This document shows, piece by piece, positions 33,889 through 42,254 of a stretch of 64,000 nucleotides of DNA. Under the pieces are notes generated by a model, which was not told the origin of the DNA, made no database searches, and worked only from the letters and a program-made list of their open reading frames with translations. The stretch is taken from positions 63,377 to 127,376 of the forward strand of contig CADCGK010000007.1 of the NCBI GenBank assembly GCA_902800965.1, in the 5' to 3' direction. Every line of letters starts with the position of its first letter. Position 1 is the first letter of the stretch. The translations under genes were made by a program, and so were the position numbers. The stretch comes from an uncultured Bacteroidia bacterium (lineage in GTDB: Bacteria > Bacteroidota > Bacteroidia > Bacteroidales > F082).

Positions 33889-35262
33889 TTAGTTTTCTTT
33901 CTTCCACTCAGCCTTCCAATTTTTTCCGTCATAAACATTCTCCGCCCTATAGCGTTGGCCCTTAACCTGAACGACACGGCCATTATAAGAAGATGTCCAT
34001 CCCATGGATAATTTAGGCAATGCGTCAAGCTCCTCAACAATTCCTTCAATCTTTACCTGATTCTGTGGATATTTCCCTTTATTATATAAGGGATTTGCAT
34101 CTCCTTCTCTATAATTAATCTGTCCTTTTTTATACTGATTATTCCCAACAAATGACACCTCGAAACGACTGCGTTCATATTCAGTTAATGTCGAGTATAT
34201 AAATACTAACGGTCCCATGTCACGTTCAATTTTAGCGTCTTTTATTGAAATACTCCAGTTAGAATGACATATCGCTACATACGGCGGCATCTCGTATGTT
34301 TTCCCATCCTTACCATTGTATGTCAATGCTTTGTATTTTTCAGGATTACTAAAAGTAGCGGGATCGTTCATATTAAACGAATCAGCAACAGACGAAAATG
34401 TAACTGATTTCAAATTGTCACTTCCAGCAGCATAAAAATAACGAAACACCTCGTATTGGTTTGAATAACTCAATGGGCCAACAAAAGGTTGTTCTTTGGT
34501 TGCTTTAGGAAAATAAATTGTACGATAATAATCAATAAAATTGTTTGAAATAATGGACCCATTATAATAAGACCACTCAAAACAGGAGTTATCATCACGA
34601 ATATTGCCACCGTTTATATAATTAAGAGAAATAGTAGAATCAGTCATACCGCTAGAAGTATTCTCATTCTTTGAAAAGTAGCAAACAGATAAAAAATTGT
34701 TTTGGGTTATCTGGCAAACCCGATGCAATTTAGTATCAAAGAACATCACTTCAAAACAAGCAATGCTACAACCATTGATCACAAGTCCTTTACAATCACA
34801 AGCATCAAAAAAACGAACATTTGAATCCCTTTTCCCAGCGATACAAACTCTTTCTATGCTTCCTGTAAAAGTAGCAGTCTTAAACAAAGAAACGCCTTTT
34901 GCCACAGAAATTCCACCATAATCCTTGACCGTGTACTTTCCTTTCTTAATCGGAATACACCCCATCATATTCAAAGTATAAGATTGATACTCATTATTAT
35001 AATAATTCAGGGTACCAGTCACTTTGAAATTATAACCAGAAGGAAAATACAAAACCTTGCTTTGTTTGTTCGATTCAAACAATGCCTTTCTCAAAGCATC
35101 TGTGTCATCATGCTTACCATCTCCTTTTGCCCCAAACATCAATGGCGTGAGATAATCTGAGAATGGCACGCTGTGATCAACCTGCACTGAAGAGCGACCT
35201 GCCGAACAGGAAGTCAGCATGAGAATGCATGCCAAGAGAATAGTTTTAGCGTTCAATTTCAT
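33889..35262 (-). CDS. Lipoprotein with pectate-lyase-like right-handed beta-helix
   Basis: 457 residues. Signal peptide with lipobox (ILLACILMLTSCSAGRSS). Residues about 35-60 (LTPLMFGAKGDGKHDDTDAL) are the hallmark N-terminal motif of Pectate_lyase_3/GH28-type parallel beta-helix proteins, and the middle is rich in Asn-ladder-like strands (ISLNYINGGNIRDDNS, IISNNFIDYY). Bacterial relatives act as polysaccharide lyases, epimerases or tailspike-like depolymerases. In this locus, next to pyruvyl transferase and polymerase genes, a chain-trimming or surface-anchoring role is possible, but no catalytic residues are confirmed. AT-rich. Confidence 0.78.
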   Translation of the reverse strand: MKLNAKTILLACILMLTSCSAGRSSVQVDHSVPFSDYLTPLMFGAKGDGKHDDTDALRKALFESNKQSKVLYFPSGYNFKVTGTLNYYNNEYQSYTLNMMGCIPIKKGKYTVKDYGGISVAKGVSLFKTATFTGSIERVCIAGKRDSNVRFFDACDCKGLVINGCSIACFEVMFFDTKLHRVCQITQNNFLSVCYFSKNENTSSGMTDSTISLNYINGGNIRDDNSCFEWSYYNGSIISNNFIDYYRTIYFPKATKEQPFVGPLSYSNQYEVFRYFYAAGSDNLKSVTFSSVADSFNMNDPATFSNPEKYKALTYNGKDGKTYEMPPYVAICHSNWSISIKDAKIERDMGPLVFIYSTLTEYERSRFEVSFVGNNQYKKGQINYREGDANPLYNKGKYPQNQVKIEGIVEELDALPKLSMGWTSSYNGRVVQVKGQRYRAENVYDGKNWKAEWKKEN

Positions 35263-35336
35263 CCCAGTTTAGTATAACAATCTAAATATCACGTTTCATT
35301 CTTCTTTCATCGACTGTTTCAGCTTTGGGGGCGATT

Positions 35337-35353
35337 CGCGTATTTCGATGTTT
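35337..35353. repeat. Direct repeat, copy 1, flanking the kinase gene
   Basis: CGCGTATTTCGATGTTT lies 26 bp beyond the end of the kinase gene. A related copy (ACGTATTTCGGTGTTCTT) is at 36229-36246 on the other side of the gene. The rest of 35263-35378 holds nothing recognised. Confidence 0.5.
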
Positions 35354-35378
35354 AAAAAACATATCTATTGTTGTCATT

Positions 35379-36170
35379 TTAAAGACATAAGGCTGGCTCT
35401 TTGACAAACTTAACAATGCAATCAATACAAATCGGAAATGTGCTGATCTCGTCAATAAACACATTCGCTGGATGCATGTCTTCCAAAGCAATCCTTTCTG
35501 ATATATAGTTTACGCCTTGACCAGACCAATTGTCACGAAAACCTTTCGAAAAAGCCAATTCGTCAATCTCCTCTTTTGTGGCCAAGCGAAGACAGCGCAC
35601 ATAGGGTTGGGTCAGAATAATACGCAACAATCGGTCGGCATCTCGAGTAAAGCTTACCACATGCATGGCTGTTTCGGGAAAGAGACAATTATGAAGCACT
35701 ATCGCATCAAGCGCTTTCTGTGTTGTCGAATAAATAGAAGCTCGCTCCTTTACAACCGAAGTATCTCCTTCTCTATAATAAACCTTGGCTTCTGCCCCCT
35801 GTGCTATCATAGGTCCGAAAGTGGACGTCAAGATTTTATCAGAATCCTCAACCCATAAACGAGCGGCTTTTGCCCATTCTTCTATGAGTTGTTCTTGTAG
35901 TTCGTCTATCTCCCAGCTGTTTGGGCCTCCTTTGCTGCCTGAAGCATCTCTACTTGCCGTAAGGCTTGCTCTCGCGTAGCTCGCGACGATGGACGCCCCA
36001 ATAAGAGCCGAACCTGCCGTGCAGAGTCCCGCATGCTCTGGAATAGTAAATCTATAAAAGTTTGTCGTTCCATTCTGTATGTCGTTGGTATATTTGTCTA
36101 TAAGCTGTAAAGTTGACGACGAAAAACCATCCGTTGCAATCGCATTAAATATGTCTTGAATGTTGGGCAT
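35379..36170 (-). CDS. Putative polyvalent-protein-type kinase (Kinase-PolyVal-like)
   Basis: 263 residues. Protein-kinase-like core motifs are visible: GAEAKVYYREGDTSVVKERA (nucleotide loop and conserved Lys), SERIALEDMHPANVFIDE (catalytic loop, with DMHPANV in place of HRDxxxxN) and CIDCIVKF (DFG-like Asp). This matches the kinase domain described from phage and mobile-element polyvalent proteins. It is isolated here, placed between wbuC and a beta-helix lipoprotein with a direct repeat on each side, and unrelated to glycan synthesis, so it is probably a recent insertion. A low-complexity N-terminal stretch (residues 55-75, rich in Ala/Ser/Arg) looks repeat-derived. Confidence 0.7.
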   Translation of the reverse strand: MPNIQDIFNAIATDGFSSSTLQLIDKYTNDIQNGTTNFYRFTIPEHAGLCTAGSALIGASIVASYARASLTASRDASGSKGGPNSWEIDELQEQLIEEWAKAARLWVEDSDKILTSTFGPMIAQGAEAKVYYREGDTSVVKERASIYSTTQKALDAIVLHNCLFPETAMHVVSFTRDADRLLRIILTQPYVRCLRLATKEEIDELAFSKGFRDNWSGQGVNYISERIALEDMHPANVFIDEISTFPICIDCIVKFVKEPALCL

Positions 36171-36228
36171 TGGGGTCAGTTGCCAGTAGAATGTGTCAGG
36201 TGTAGACTAGTTGTGTTCGGGATAATTT

Positions 36229-36246
36229 ACGTATTTCGGTGTTCTT
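36229..36246. repeat. Direct repeat, copy 2, flanking the kinase gene
   Basis: ACGTATTTCGGTGTTCTT touches the last codon of wbuC and lies 59 bp upstream of the kinase start. It matches the copy at 35337-35353 at most positions and similarity continues a little beyond. Confidence 0.5.
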
Positions 36247-36640
36247 ATAATATATCTTCTTCCCCAAGCGCCTTCCAAGCACCATCCTTGCACTCCAAGA
36301 TCACGCTTCCCGGTTCCAGGCATTCCAACGAATGCCATTGTCCCATGGGAACATTGAGCCCACAAATATCACCACCGGCTTCAACGAGGATGGTGTCGGT
36401 AAGCTCGCCCTTGTCGTTGTAATAAAGCCACTTCACTTTTCCTCGAAGTACCACGACAGTTTCAGAGGTGTTCTGATGGCGGTGAATGGGCATCACAGTA
36501 CCTGGTTCCAAGGCGTTCAGCATGCGCTGGCTATGGTCGTCAGTGCTGTTGCGCAAGTCAAGGTTCATCCGCAAGCGTGGAGATGATTTGGCTTGAGCGG
36601 AAAGGGTGTCTAATATGGCATTATTAATCTGCATCAGCAT
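36245..36640 (-). CDS. wbuC: WbuC family cupin-fold protein
   Basis: 131 residues. The cupin fold shows HRHQNTSETVVVLRGKVKWL (metal-binding His pair and Glu) and GQWHSLECLEPGSVILECKD. WbuC proteins accompany FnlABC in L-FucNAc loci such as E. coli O26 and are thought to be small metalloproteins, without a demonstrated activity. Start overlaps the end of fnlA by 7 bp, so it belongs to the FucNAc unit fnlC-fnlB-fnlA-wbuC. The name rests on strong family resemblance plus context. Confidence 0.88.
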   Translation of the reverse strand: MLMQINNAILDTLSAQAKSSPRLRMNLDLRNSTDDHSQRMLNALEPGTVMPIHRHQNTSETVVVLRGKVKWLYYNDKGELTDTILVEAGGDICGLNVPMGQWHSLECLEPGSVILECKDGAWKALGEEDIL

Positions 36641-37680
36641 AAGTTCGGCACCCCATTCAACTCGTTCTGGATATACTCCAGACCGGCTATCTTGGCCTTG
36701 GTCTCTTCCAAGTTAAGCCGACGGGTATTGTCAGAATTGAATTCCTCAATGGAAGCTCTCTTGGTATCACCCTCCTTAAAAAACTTGTCGTAGTTCAAGT
36801 CACGATTATCTGCAGGCACTGCGTAGAAGTTACCCATGTCGATGGCCTTGGCAGCCTCCTCTTTAGTAAGCAGCGTCTCGTACATCTTCTCGCCGTGTCT
36901 TATTCCTATCACCTTAATATCCTCCTTCTTTCCACCGAAGAGCTCACAAACGGCCTCGGCCTGAGTCTGTATGGTGCAGGCAGGGGCTTTTTGGACGAGG
37001 ATGTCACCGTTCTTGCCGTGCTCAAAGGCAAAGAGGACGAGATCCACAGCCTCTTCAAGGCTCATGATGAAACGGGTCATCTTAGGCTCGGTAAGCGTAA
37101 TGGGATTACCCTTACGGATCTGGTCGATCCACAGCGGAATGACGCTACCGCGGCTACACATGACATTGCCATAACGGGTGCAGCAGATCTTGGTGTCACC
37201 AGAGAGGCGGCTCTTGGCCACAGCAATCTTTTCCTCAATAGCCTTAGTGATGCCCATGGCGTTGATGGGATAGGCAGCCTTGTCTGTAGATAAGCATATC
37301 ACGCATTTAACACCAGCATCGATGGCGGCATCCAGCACATTGTCAGTGCCGATGACATTTGTCTTTACGGCCTCCATCGGGAAGAACTCACAGCTTGGCA
37401 CCTGCTTAAGAGCTGCTGCATGAAAGACGTAATCCACACCCTTCATGGCGTACTTCAAAGTACTTTTGTTGCGCACGTCGCCGATGTAGAACTTGATCTT
37501 ATTGGCCACCTCTGGCATACGTGCCTGAAAATCGTGGCGCATGTCGTCCTGTTTCTTCTCATCACGGCTGAATATGCGGATCTCACCGATGTCTGTCCGC
37601 AGGAAACGGTTCAACACTGCGTTGCCAAAACTGCCCGTGCCGCCTGTAATCAGTAGCACCTTATCTTGAAAAACACTCAT
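36634..37680 (-). CDS. fnlA: UDP-GlcNAc 4,6-dehydratase/5-epimerase (FnlA/WbjB/CapE)
   Basis: 348 residues, extended SDR. Cofactor motif LLITGGTGSFGNAVLNRFL, catalytic region VICLSTDKAAYPINAMGITK (Ser/Thr-Asp-Lys with Met-x3-Lys in place of the classical Tyr-x3-Lys), and C-terminal KMYETLLTKEEAAKA. It converts UDP-GlcNAc to a 4-keto-6-deoxy L-sugar, the first step to UDP-L-FucNAc. fnlB (37698) and fnlC (38903) follow upstream in order, making a complete pathway. It is more distantly related to the large CapD/PglF protein at 46607-48520, which has a membrane domain. Confidence 0.92.
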   Translation of the reverse strand: MSVFQDKVLLITGGTGSFGNAVLNRFLRTDIGEIRIFSRDEKKQDDMRHDFQARMPEVANKIKFYIGDVRNKSTLKYAMKGVDYVFHAAALKQVPSCEFFPMEAVKTNVIGTDNVLDAAIDAGVKCVICLSTDKAAYPINAMGITKAIEEKIAVAKSRLSGDTKICCTRYGNVMCSRGSVIPLWIDQIRKGNPITLTEPKMTRFIMSLEEAVDLVLFAFEHGKNGDILVQKAPACTIQTQAEAVCELFGGKKEDIKVIGIRHGEKMYETLLTKEEAAKAIDMGNFYAVPADNRDLNYDKFFKEGDTKRASIEEFNSDNTRRLNLEETKAKIAGLEYIQNELNGVPNLC

Positions 37681-37697
37681 ATCTTAATGTTTAATAT

Positions 37698-38906
37698 TTA
37701 CTTGACTGGTTCGAAAAATGTATCCGGTTTGTCGGGGTTGAAAACTTCATTGCAGTACATGACGGTAACGAGGTCTTCGGTCTCGGACAGGTTGATGATG
37801 TTGTGGGTGTAGCCCGGCAGCATGTGAACGGCTTGTATATGGTCGCCGTCAACCTCCCATTCGAGTACCTTACCCTCAGGGTCGTTGAGTGACCGTTGCT
37901 GAATTAGGCCATGGCCTTTCACTACAATAAACTGTTCGAACTTGGTATTGTGCCAATGCTGACCCTTGGTGATGCCAGGTTTTGATATATTGATGCTTAC
38001 CTGTCCTGCATTGAGGGTATGCACCAACTCTGTGAAGCTGCCCCTCTCATCCACGTTCATCTTGAGTTGGAAGGCTGTCTTCTCGTAAGGCAGGTAACTC
38101 AAGTAGGTGCTGTAGAGCTTCTTGGCAAAACTACCCGAAGGGATTTCCGGAATCATAAGAGTCTTGGGTTGCGCTTTAAACTTGTCCAGCAGGTTCACAA
38201 TCTCGCCAAGGGTAGCTTTATGCGTCACAGGACAATAGCAATACAAGCCGTCCTTCAAAGGGAACACTCCCAACCCATCGAACTCACAGCGATGTTCCTT
38301 GCCTTGCAAAGCTGCAATCATTTCATCAACAAGGTCATCTATATAAAGGAGTTCCAACTCCACAGACGGGTCGTTGACGGTGTAAGGCAGGTCGTTGGCG
38401 AAGGCATTGCAGAAGGTAGCCACTGCCGAATTGTAGTTAGGTCGGCACCATTTTCCGAAGAGATTCGGGAAACGATAAATCAACACCTTGGCACCAGTTT
38501 CGTCTTGATATTTAAGGAACAACTCCTCACCTGCCTTCTTGCTGCGGCCGTACTCCGAGTTGCCAAAACGTCCCGTCAGCGAGGCCTGCTGGCTGCTGCT
38601 AAGCATCACTGGGCAGCGGTTGTCGTGCTTCTTCAGTGTATCCAACAAAGTACTGGCAAAGCCGAAGTTGCCTTGCATGAACTCCTCTTGGTTCTGCGGA
38701 CGGTTAACACCGGCCAGATTGAAGACAAAATCCGCCTCTTTGCACCAAGCATCCAGCTGCTCTGGAGTGGAGTCGAGGTCGTACTCATACACAGCTTCGA
38801 TGATCATCCCCGGATGGGTTTTGTCCTTGCCAGCTTGTATGTTCTTCAGCGCCCAGCAGAGATTCTTGCCTACAAAACCTTTGGCACCTGTGACCAGTAT
38901 CTTCAT
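37698..38906 (-). CDS. fnlB: UDP-2-acetamido-2,6-dideoxy-hexulose reductase/epimerase (FnlB/CapF/WbjC)
   Basis: 402 residues from ATG 38906, chosen because MKILVTGAKGFVGKNLCW starts the Rossmann motif and the codon overlaps fnlC by 4 bp. Residues 1-280 are an SDR-type domain; the C-terminal 120 residues form a cupin (TKGQHWHNTKFEQFIVVKGH) as in CapF, which epimerises at C3 and then reduces C4 with NADPH. Length is right for CapF (about 370-400). Second step of UDP-L-FucNAc synthesis. Confidence 0.92.
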   Translation of the reverse strand: MKILVTGAKGFVGKNLCWALKNIQAGKDKTHPGMIIEAVYEYDLDSTPEQLDAWCKEADFVFNLAGVNRPQNQEEFMQGNFGFASTLLDTLKKHDNRCPVMLSSSQQASLTGRFGNSEYGRSKKAGEELFLKYQDETGAKVLIYRFPNLFGKWCRPNYNSAVATFCNAFANDLPYTVNDPSVELELLYIDDLVDEMIAALQGKEHRCEFDGLGVFPLKDGLYCYCPVTHKATLGEIVNLLDKFKAQPKTLMIPEIPSGSFAKKLYSTYLSYLPYEKTAFQLKMNVDERGSFTELVHTLNAGQVSINISKPGITKGQHWHNTKFEQFIVVKGHGLIQQRSLNDPEGKVLEWEVDGDHIQAVHMLPGYTHNIINLSETEDLVTVMYCNEVFNPDKPDTFFEPVK

Positions 38907-40066
38907 AGCTCCTTCCTCCAAACCATTTTGTTGACAACGCCCACGTACGACTGGATGATGCGCACGACCTTGGTGGAGACATTCTCGTCCACATAGTCAG
39001 GCACAGGGATGCCCGGCAGGCCGTCATGGATGAGGCTAACAGCCACGTCCACACTCTGCAGGAGTCCCTTGGTATCAATGCCGCTGAGCACGAAACAGCC
39101 TTTATCCAGTGCTTCGGGACGTTCAGTGGAGGTGCGGATGCACACCGCAGGGAACGGATGACCGATGCTGGTAAAGAATGAAGATTCCTCGGGAAGGGTG
39201 CCACTGTCGGACACCACACAGAAGGCATTCATCTGCAGGCAGTTGTAGTCGTGGAAGCCCAACGGCTCATGCTGAATAACTCGCTTATCCAATTGAAAGC
39301 CACTTGCTTCCAAACGTTTTCTCGAACGAGGATGGCAGCTGTATAGGATGGGCATATCATACTTCTCTGCCATCCTGTTAATGGCATTGAAGAGACTCAG
39401 GAAGTTCTTTTCCGTATCGATGTTTTCTTCACGGTGGGCACTGAGCAGGATATACTTGCCCTTCACTAACCCAAGACGCTGGTGAATGTCGGAAGCCTCA
39501 ATTTCAGCCAGGTTGTTATGAAGCACCTCAGCCATCGGGCTACCGGTGACATACGTACGCTCTTTCGGCAGGCCTGTATCGGCCAGATACCTGCGAGCGT
39601 GCTCACTGTATGCCATATTTACGTCGGAGATGATATCTACGATACGGCGGTTGGTCTCCTCTGGCAGGCATTCGTCCTTGCAACGGTTGCCAGCCTCCAT
39701 GTGGAAGATGGGAATGTGCAGGCGCTTGGCACCAATCACGCTGAGGCAAGAGTTCGTGTCCCCCAGCACCAGCACGGCATCGGGTTTTACCTCCACCATC
39801 AGCTGGTAGCTCTTGGCGATGATATTGCCCATGGTCTCACCCAGGTCTGCACCTACAGCCTCCATATACACGTCTGGGTCAGCCAGCTTGAGATCCTTGA
39901 AAAACACGCCATTGAGATTATAGTCGTAATTTTGGCCAGTGTGCGCCAACAAACAGTCGAAATACTCCCTACACTTGTTGATCACTGCCGCCAGTCGGAT
40001 AATCTCAGGACGGGTACCCACAATGATCAGAAGTTTTAGCTTCCCGTTTTCTTTAAATTGTGCCAT
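38903..40066 (-). CDS. fnlC: UDP-N-acetyl-sugar 2-epimerase (FnlC/CapG/WbjD)
   Basis: 387 residues, WecB-like GT-B-fold epimerase. Visible: LLIIVGTRPEIIRLAAVINK, VLVLGDTNSCLSVIGAKRLH, IFHMEAGNRCKDECLPEETN (catalytic acids) and CVVSDSGTLPEESSFF. Final step to UDP-L-FucNAc, by C2 epimerisation. FnlC is preferred over a plain UDP-GlcNAc 2-epimerase because the gene overlaps fnlB and is followed by fnlA. It ends by supplying ATGA to fnlB. Confidence 0.92.
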   Translation of the reverse strand: MAQFKENGKLKLLIIVGTRPEIIRLAAVINKCREYFDCLLAHTGQNYDYNLNGVFFKDLKLADPDVYMEAVGADLGETMGNIIAKSYQLMVEVKPDAVLVLGDTNSCLSVIGAKRLHIPIFHMEAGNRCKDECLPEETNRRIVDIISDVNMAYSEHARRYLADTGLPKERTYVTGSPMAEVLHNNLAEIEASDIHQRLGLVKGKYILLSAHREENIDTEKNFLSLFNAINRMAEKYDMPILYSCHPRSRKRLEASGFQLDKRVIQHEPLGFHDYNCLQMNAFCVVSDSGTLPEESSFFTSIGHPFPAVCIRTSTERPEALDKGCFVLSGIDTKGLLQSVDVAVSLIHDGLPGIPVPDYVDENVSTKVVRIIQSYVGVVNKMVWRKEL

Positions 40067-40108
40067 ATCTTTTTTCTATTGTAATCGATTTTGATTCTTG
40101 GGCTATAT

Positions 40109-41263
40109 CTATCTCCCTTTATACATATCCTCGTAATACTTCTGATAATCGCCACTGGTGACATTGTCCATCCACTCCTGATTGTCCAAATACCAACGCA
40201 CGGTCTTCTCGATGCCTTCCTCAAACTGCAGGCTCGGCTCCCAGCCCAGTTCCTTCTGAAGCTTGGTCGAGTCGATGGCATAACGCAAATCGTGGCCTGC
40301 ACGGTCAGTGACAAAAGTAATCAAGTCCATGTCGGAGCCTTCAGGACGGCCCAACAGACGGTCCACGGTATTGATTAGCACCTTGATCAGGTCGATGTTC
40401 TTCCACTCGTTGAAGCCACCAATGTTGTAGGTCTCCCCTATCTTGCCCTCATGGAAAATAAGATCAATCGCTCTGGCATGATCTTCCACATAGAGCCAAT
40501 CGCGTACGTTCTCACCCTTACCATACACCGGCAATGGCTTGCGATGGCGGATATTGTTGATGAACAACGGGATCAACTTTTCAGGGAACTGATAGGGACC
40601 GTAATTGTTTGAACAGTTGGTCACGATGGTGGGCAAGCCGTAAGTGTCGTGGAAAGCACGCACAAAATGGTCGCTGGCAGCCTTGGCAGCGCTATAAGGG
40701 CTGTGAGGCTGGTATTTCAGGTCCTCAGTGAAGAACTTGCTTCCGTATGCCAGATGATGCTTGCCAGAAGAAGCCTTAGTGGTGAATGGTGGCTCGATGC
40801 CTTCGGGATTGGTCAGCTCCAAGGCGCCATAGACCTCGTCGGTGCTGATGTGATAGAATCTAAGTGCGGAGTGAGGAGTGAGGAGTGAGGAGTAGTATTG
40901 TTCCCAATAAAGTTTAGCAGCTTGCAACAAGCTCAGCGTGCCCATCACGTTGGTTTGGGCAAAGGTAAACGGATCCTTGATGGAACGATCCACATGGCTC
41001 TCAGCGGCAAGGTGGATGATGCCATCGACATGCTCGTCTTGCATCAGCTTATAGACACCATCGAAGTCGCAAATATCCATCTTGACAAAACGATAGTTCG
41101 GCTTGTCCTCGATGTCCTTCAGATTCGCCAGATTACCTGCGTAGGTCAGCTTGTCAAGATTGATGATCTTATAGTCGGGATACTTATTGACAAACAAGCG
41201 AACCACATGACTTCCAATGAAGCCTGCTCCTCCAGTAATGATGATATTTCGTTTAAAATTCAT
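40109..41263 (-). CDS. rmlB: dTDP-glucose 4,6-dehydratase, with in-frame repeat insertion
   Basis: 384 residues. NAD motif ITGGAGFIGSHVVRLFVNKY, AAESHVDRSIKDPFTFAQTN, active site YHISTDEVYGALELTNPEG (Thr-Asp-Glu) and YSAAKAASDHFVRAFHDTYG (Tyr-x3-Lys). Makes dTDP-4-keto-6-deoxyglucose, a branch-point for L-rhamnose and amino sugars; rmlC and rmlD are not in the window. Residues about 123-133 (SSLLTPHSALR) come from a heptanucleotide repeat at 40863-40894, just before the active-site strand. The whole 5' intergenic space is a half-copy of the A repeat family. Confidence 0.93.
   Translation of the reverse strand: MNFKRNIIITGGAGFIGSHVVRLFVNKYPDYKIINLDKLTYAGNLANLKDIEDKPNYRFVKMDICDFDGVYKLMQDEHVDGIIHLAAESHVDRSIKDPFTFAQTNVMGTLSLLQAAKLYWEQYYSSLLTPHSALRFYHISTDEVYGALELTNPEGIEPPFTTKASSGKHHLAYGSKFFTEDLKYQPHSPYSAAKAASDHFVRAFHDTYGLPTIVTNCSNNYGPYQFPEKLIPLFINNIRHRKPLPVYGKGENVRDWLYVEDHARAIDLIFHEGKIGETYNIGGFNEWKNIDLIKVLINTVDRLLGRPEGSDMDLITFVTDRAGHDLRYAIDSTKLQKELGWEPSLQFEEGIEKTVRWYLDNQEWMDNVTSGDYQKYYEDMYKGR
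40863..40894. repeat. Heptanucleotide tandem repeat inside rmlB
   Basis: Four to five units of GAGTGAG-type heptamer on the forward strand. Translated in frame on the reverse strand as SSLLTPHSAL immediately upstream of the catalytic YHISTDEVYG strand. Same unit as in the DegT and aroE insertions. Confidence 0.88.
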
Positions 41264-41324
41264 GAATTTACTCCCAATTTACTCTAAAATTTACTCCGTA
41301 TTTACTCTCCTCGCCCTTGGGCGC
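41264..41324. repeat. Half-copy of the A repeat (MITE-like) between rmlB and rmlA
   Basis: Contains the AATTTACTC-rich right half and the terminal TCGCCCTTGGGCGC of the element that is fully present at 44.8-46.0 kb. It fills the complete 65-bp gap between the rmlB start and the rmlA stop; no other intergenic sequence is left. Confidence 0.85.
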
Positions 41325-41328
41325 CATA

Positions 41329-42240
41329 TTACCTTGTCAACGTATCCGATGTTATCTTAGACTTATACTCATCAATAACCCGAAGAAGATACTGACCATA
41401 TTGGTTCTTCAGCATCGGTTGTGCCAACTCCCGCATCTTATCTTCGGTAATCCAACCATGACGGTAGGCGATCCCTTCCAGACAAGCGATCTTCAACCCT
41501 TGGCGTTTCTCGATGACTTCCACAAAAGTGGATGCTTCTGCCAAGCTATCATGAGTGCCCGTATCAAGCCATGCAAAGCCACGACCCAAGGTCTGCACCT
41601 TCAGCTCGCCATCTTTCAAGAATTCTTGGTTCACCGTAGTGATCTCAAGCTCGCCTCTTGCCGATGGTTTGATGGTCTTGGCAACATCAACAACCTTGTT
41701 GGGATAAAAATACAATCCAACCACAGCATAATTGCTCTTGGGCACTTTGGGTTTTTCTTCGATACTGAGGCAATTGCCATCCTTGTCGAACTCAGCCACA
41801 CCGTAACGCTCCGGATCACTGACCCAGTAGCCAAACACGGTGGCTTTTTGATGTTGCTCTGCATCCACCACGGCTTGTTTCAACATACCAGTCAATCCGG
41901 CTCCATGGAAGATGTTGTCGCCCAACACCAGGCAGGCACAATCATTACCAATAAATTGTTCTCCAATAATGAAGGCTTGTGCCAACCCATCCGGCGAAGG
42001 CTGTTCGGCGTATTCGAAGTGCACGCCGTAGTCGGAGCCGTCACCCAACAAGCGCTTGAAACCCGGCAAGTCGTATGGCGTGGAGATGATGAGGATATCG
42101 CGGATACCAGCCAACATCAGCACCGAAATGGGGTAATACACCATTGGCTTGTCATAGATAGGTAACAATTGCTTACTCACCCCTTTTGTGATGGGATAAA
42201 GTCTGGTGCCAGATCCGCCGGCAAGCACGATGCCTTTCAT
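41329..42240 (-). CDS. rmlA: Glucose-1-phosphate thymidylyltransferase
   Basis: 303 residues. Standard Rml[75 protein letters not shown] and [20 protein letters not shown]. Produces dTDP-glucose from dTTP and glucose-1-phosphate, feeding RmlB. Length and motifs are complete. It is 14 bp after the UDP-glucose dehydrogenase gene. Confidence 0.95.
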   Translation of the reverse strand: MKGIVLAGGSGTRLYPITKGVSKQLLPIYDKPMVYYPISVLMLAGIRDILIISTPYDLPGFKRLLGDGSDYGVHFEYAEQPSPDGLAQAFIIGEQFIGNDCACLVLGDNIFHGAGLTGMLKQAVVDAEQHQKATVFGYWVSDPERYGVAEFDKDGNCLSIEEKPKVPKSNYAVVGLYFYPNKVVDVAKTIKPSARGELEITTVNQEFLKDGELKVQTLGRGFAWLDTGTHDSLAEASTFVEVIEKRQGLKIACLEGIAYRHGWITEDKMRELAQPMLKNQYGQYLLRVIDEYKSKITSDTLTR

Positions 42241-42254
42241 AGGTATGTGTTTTT

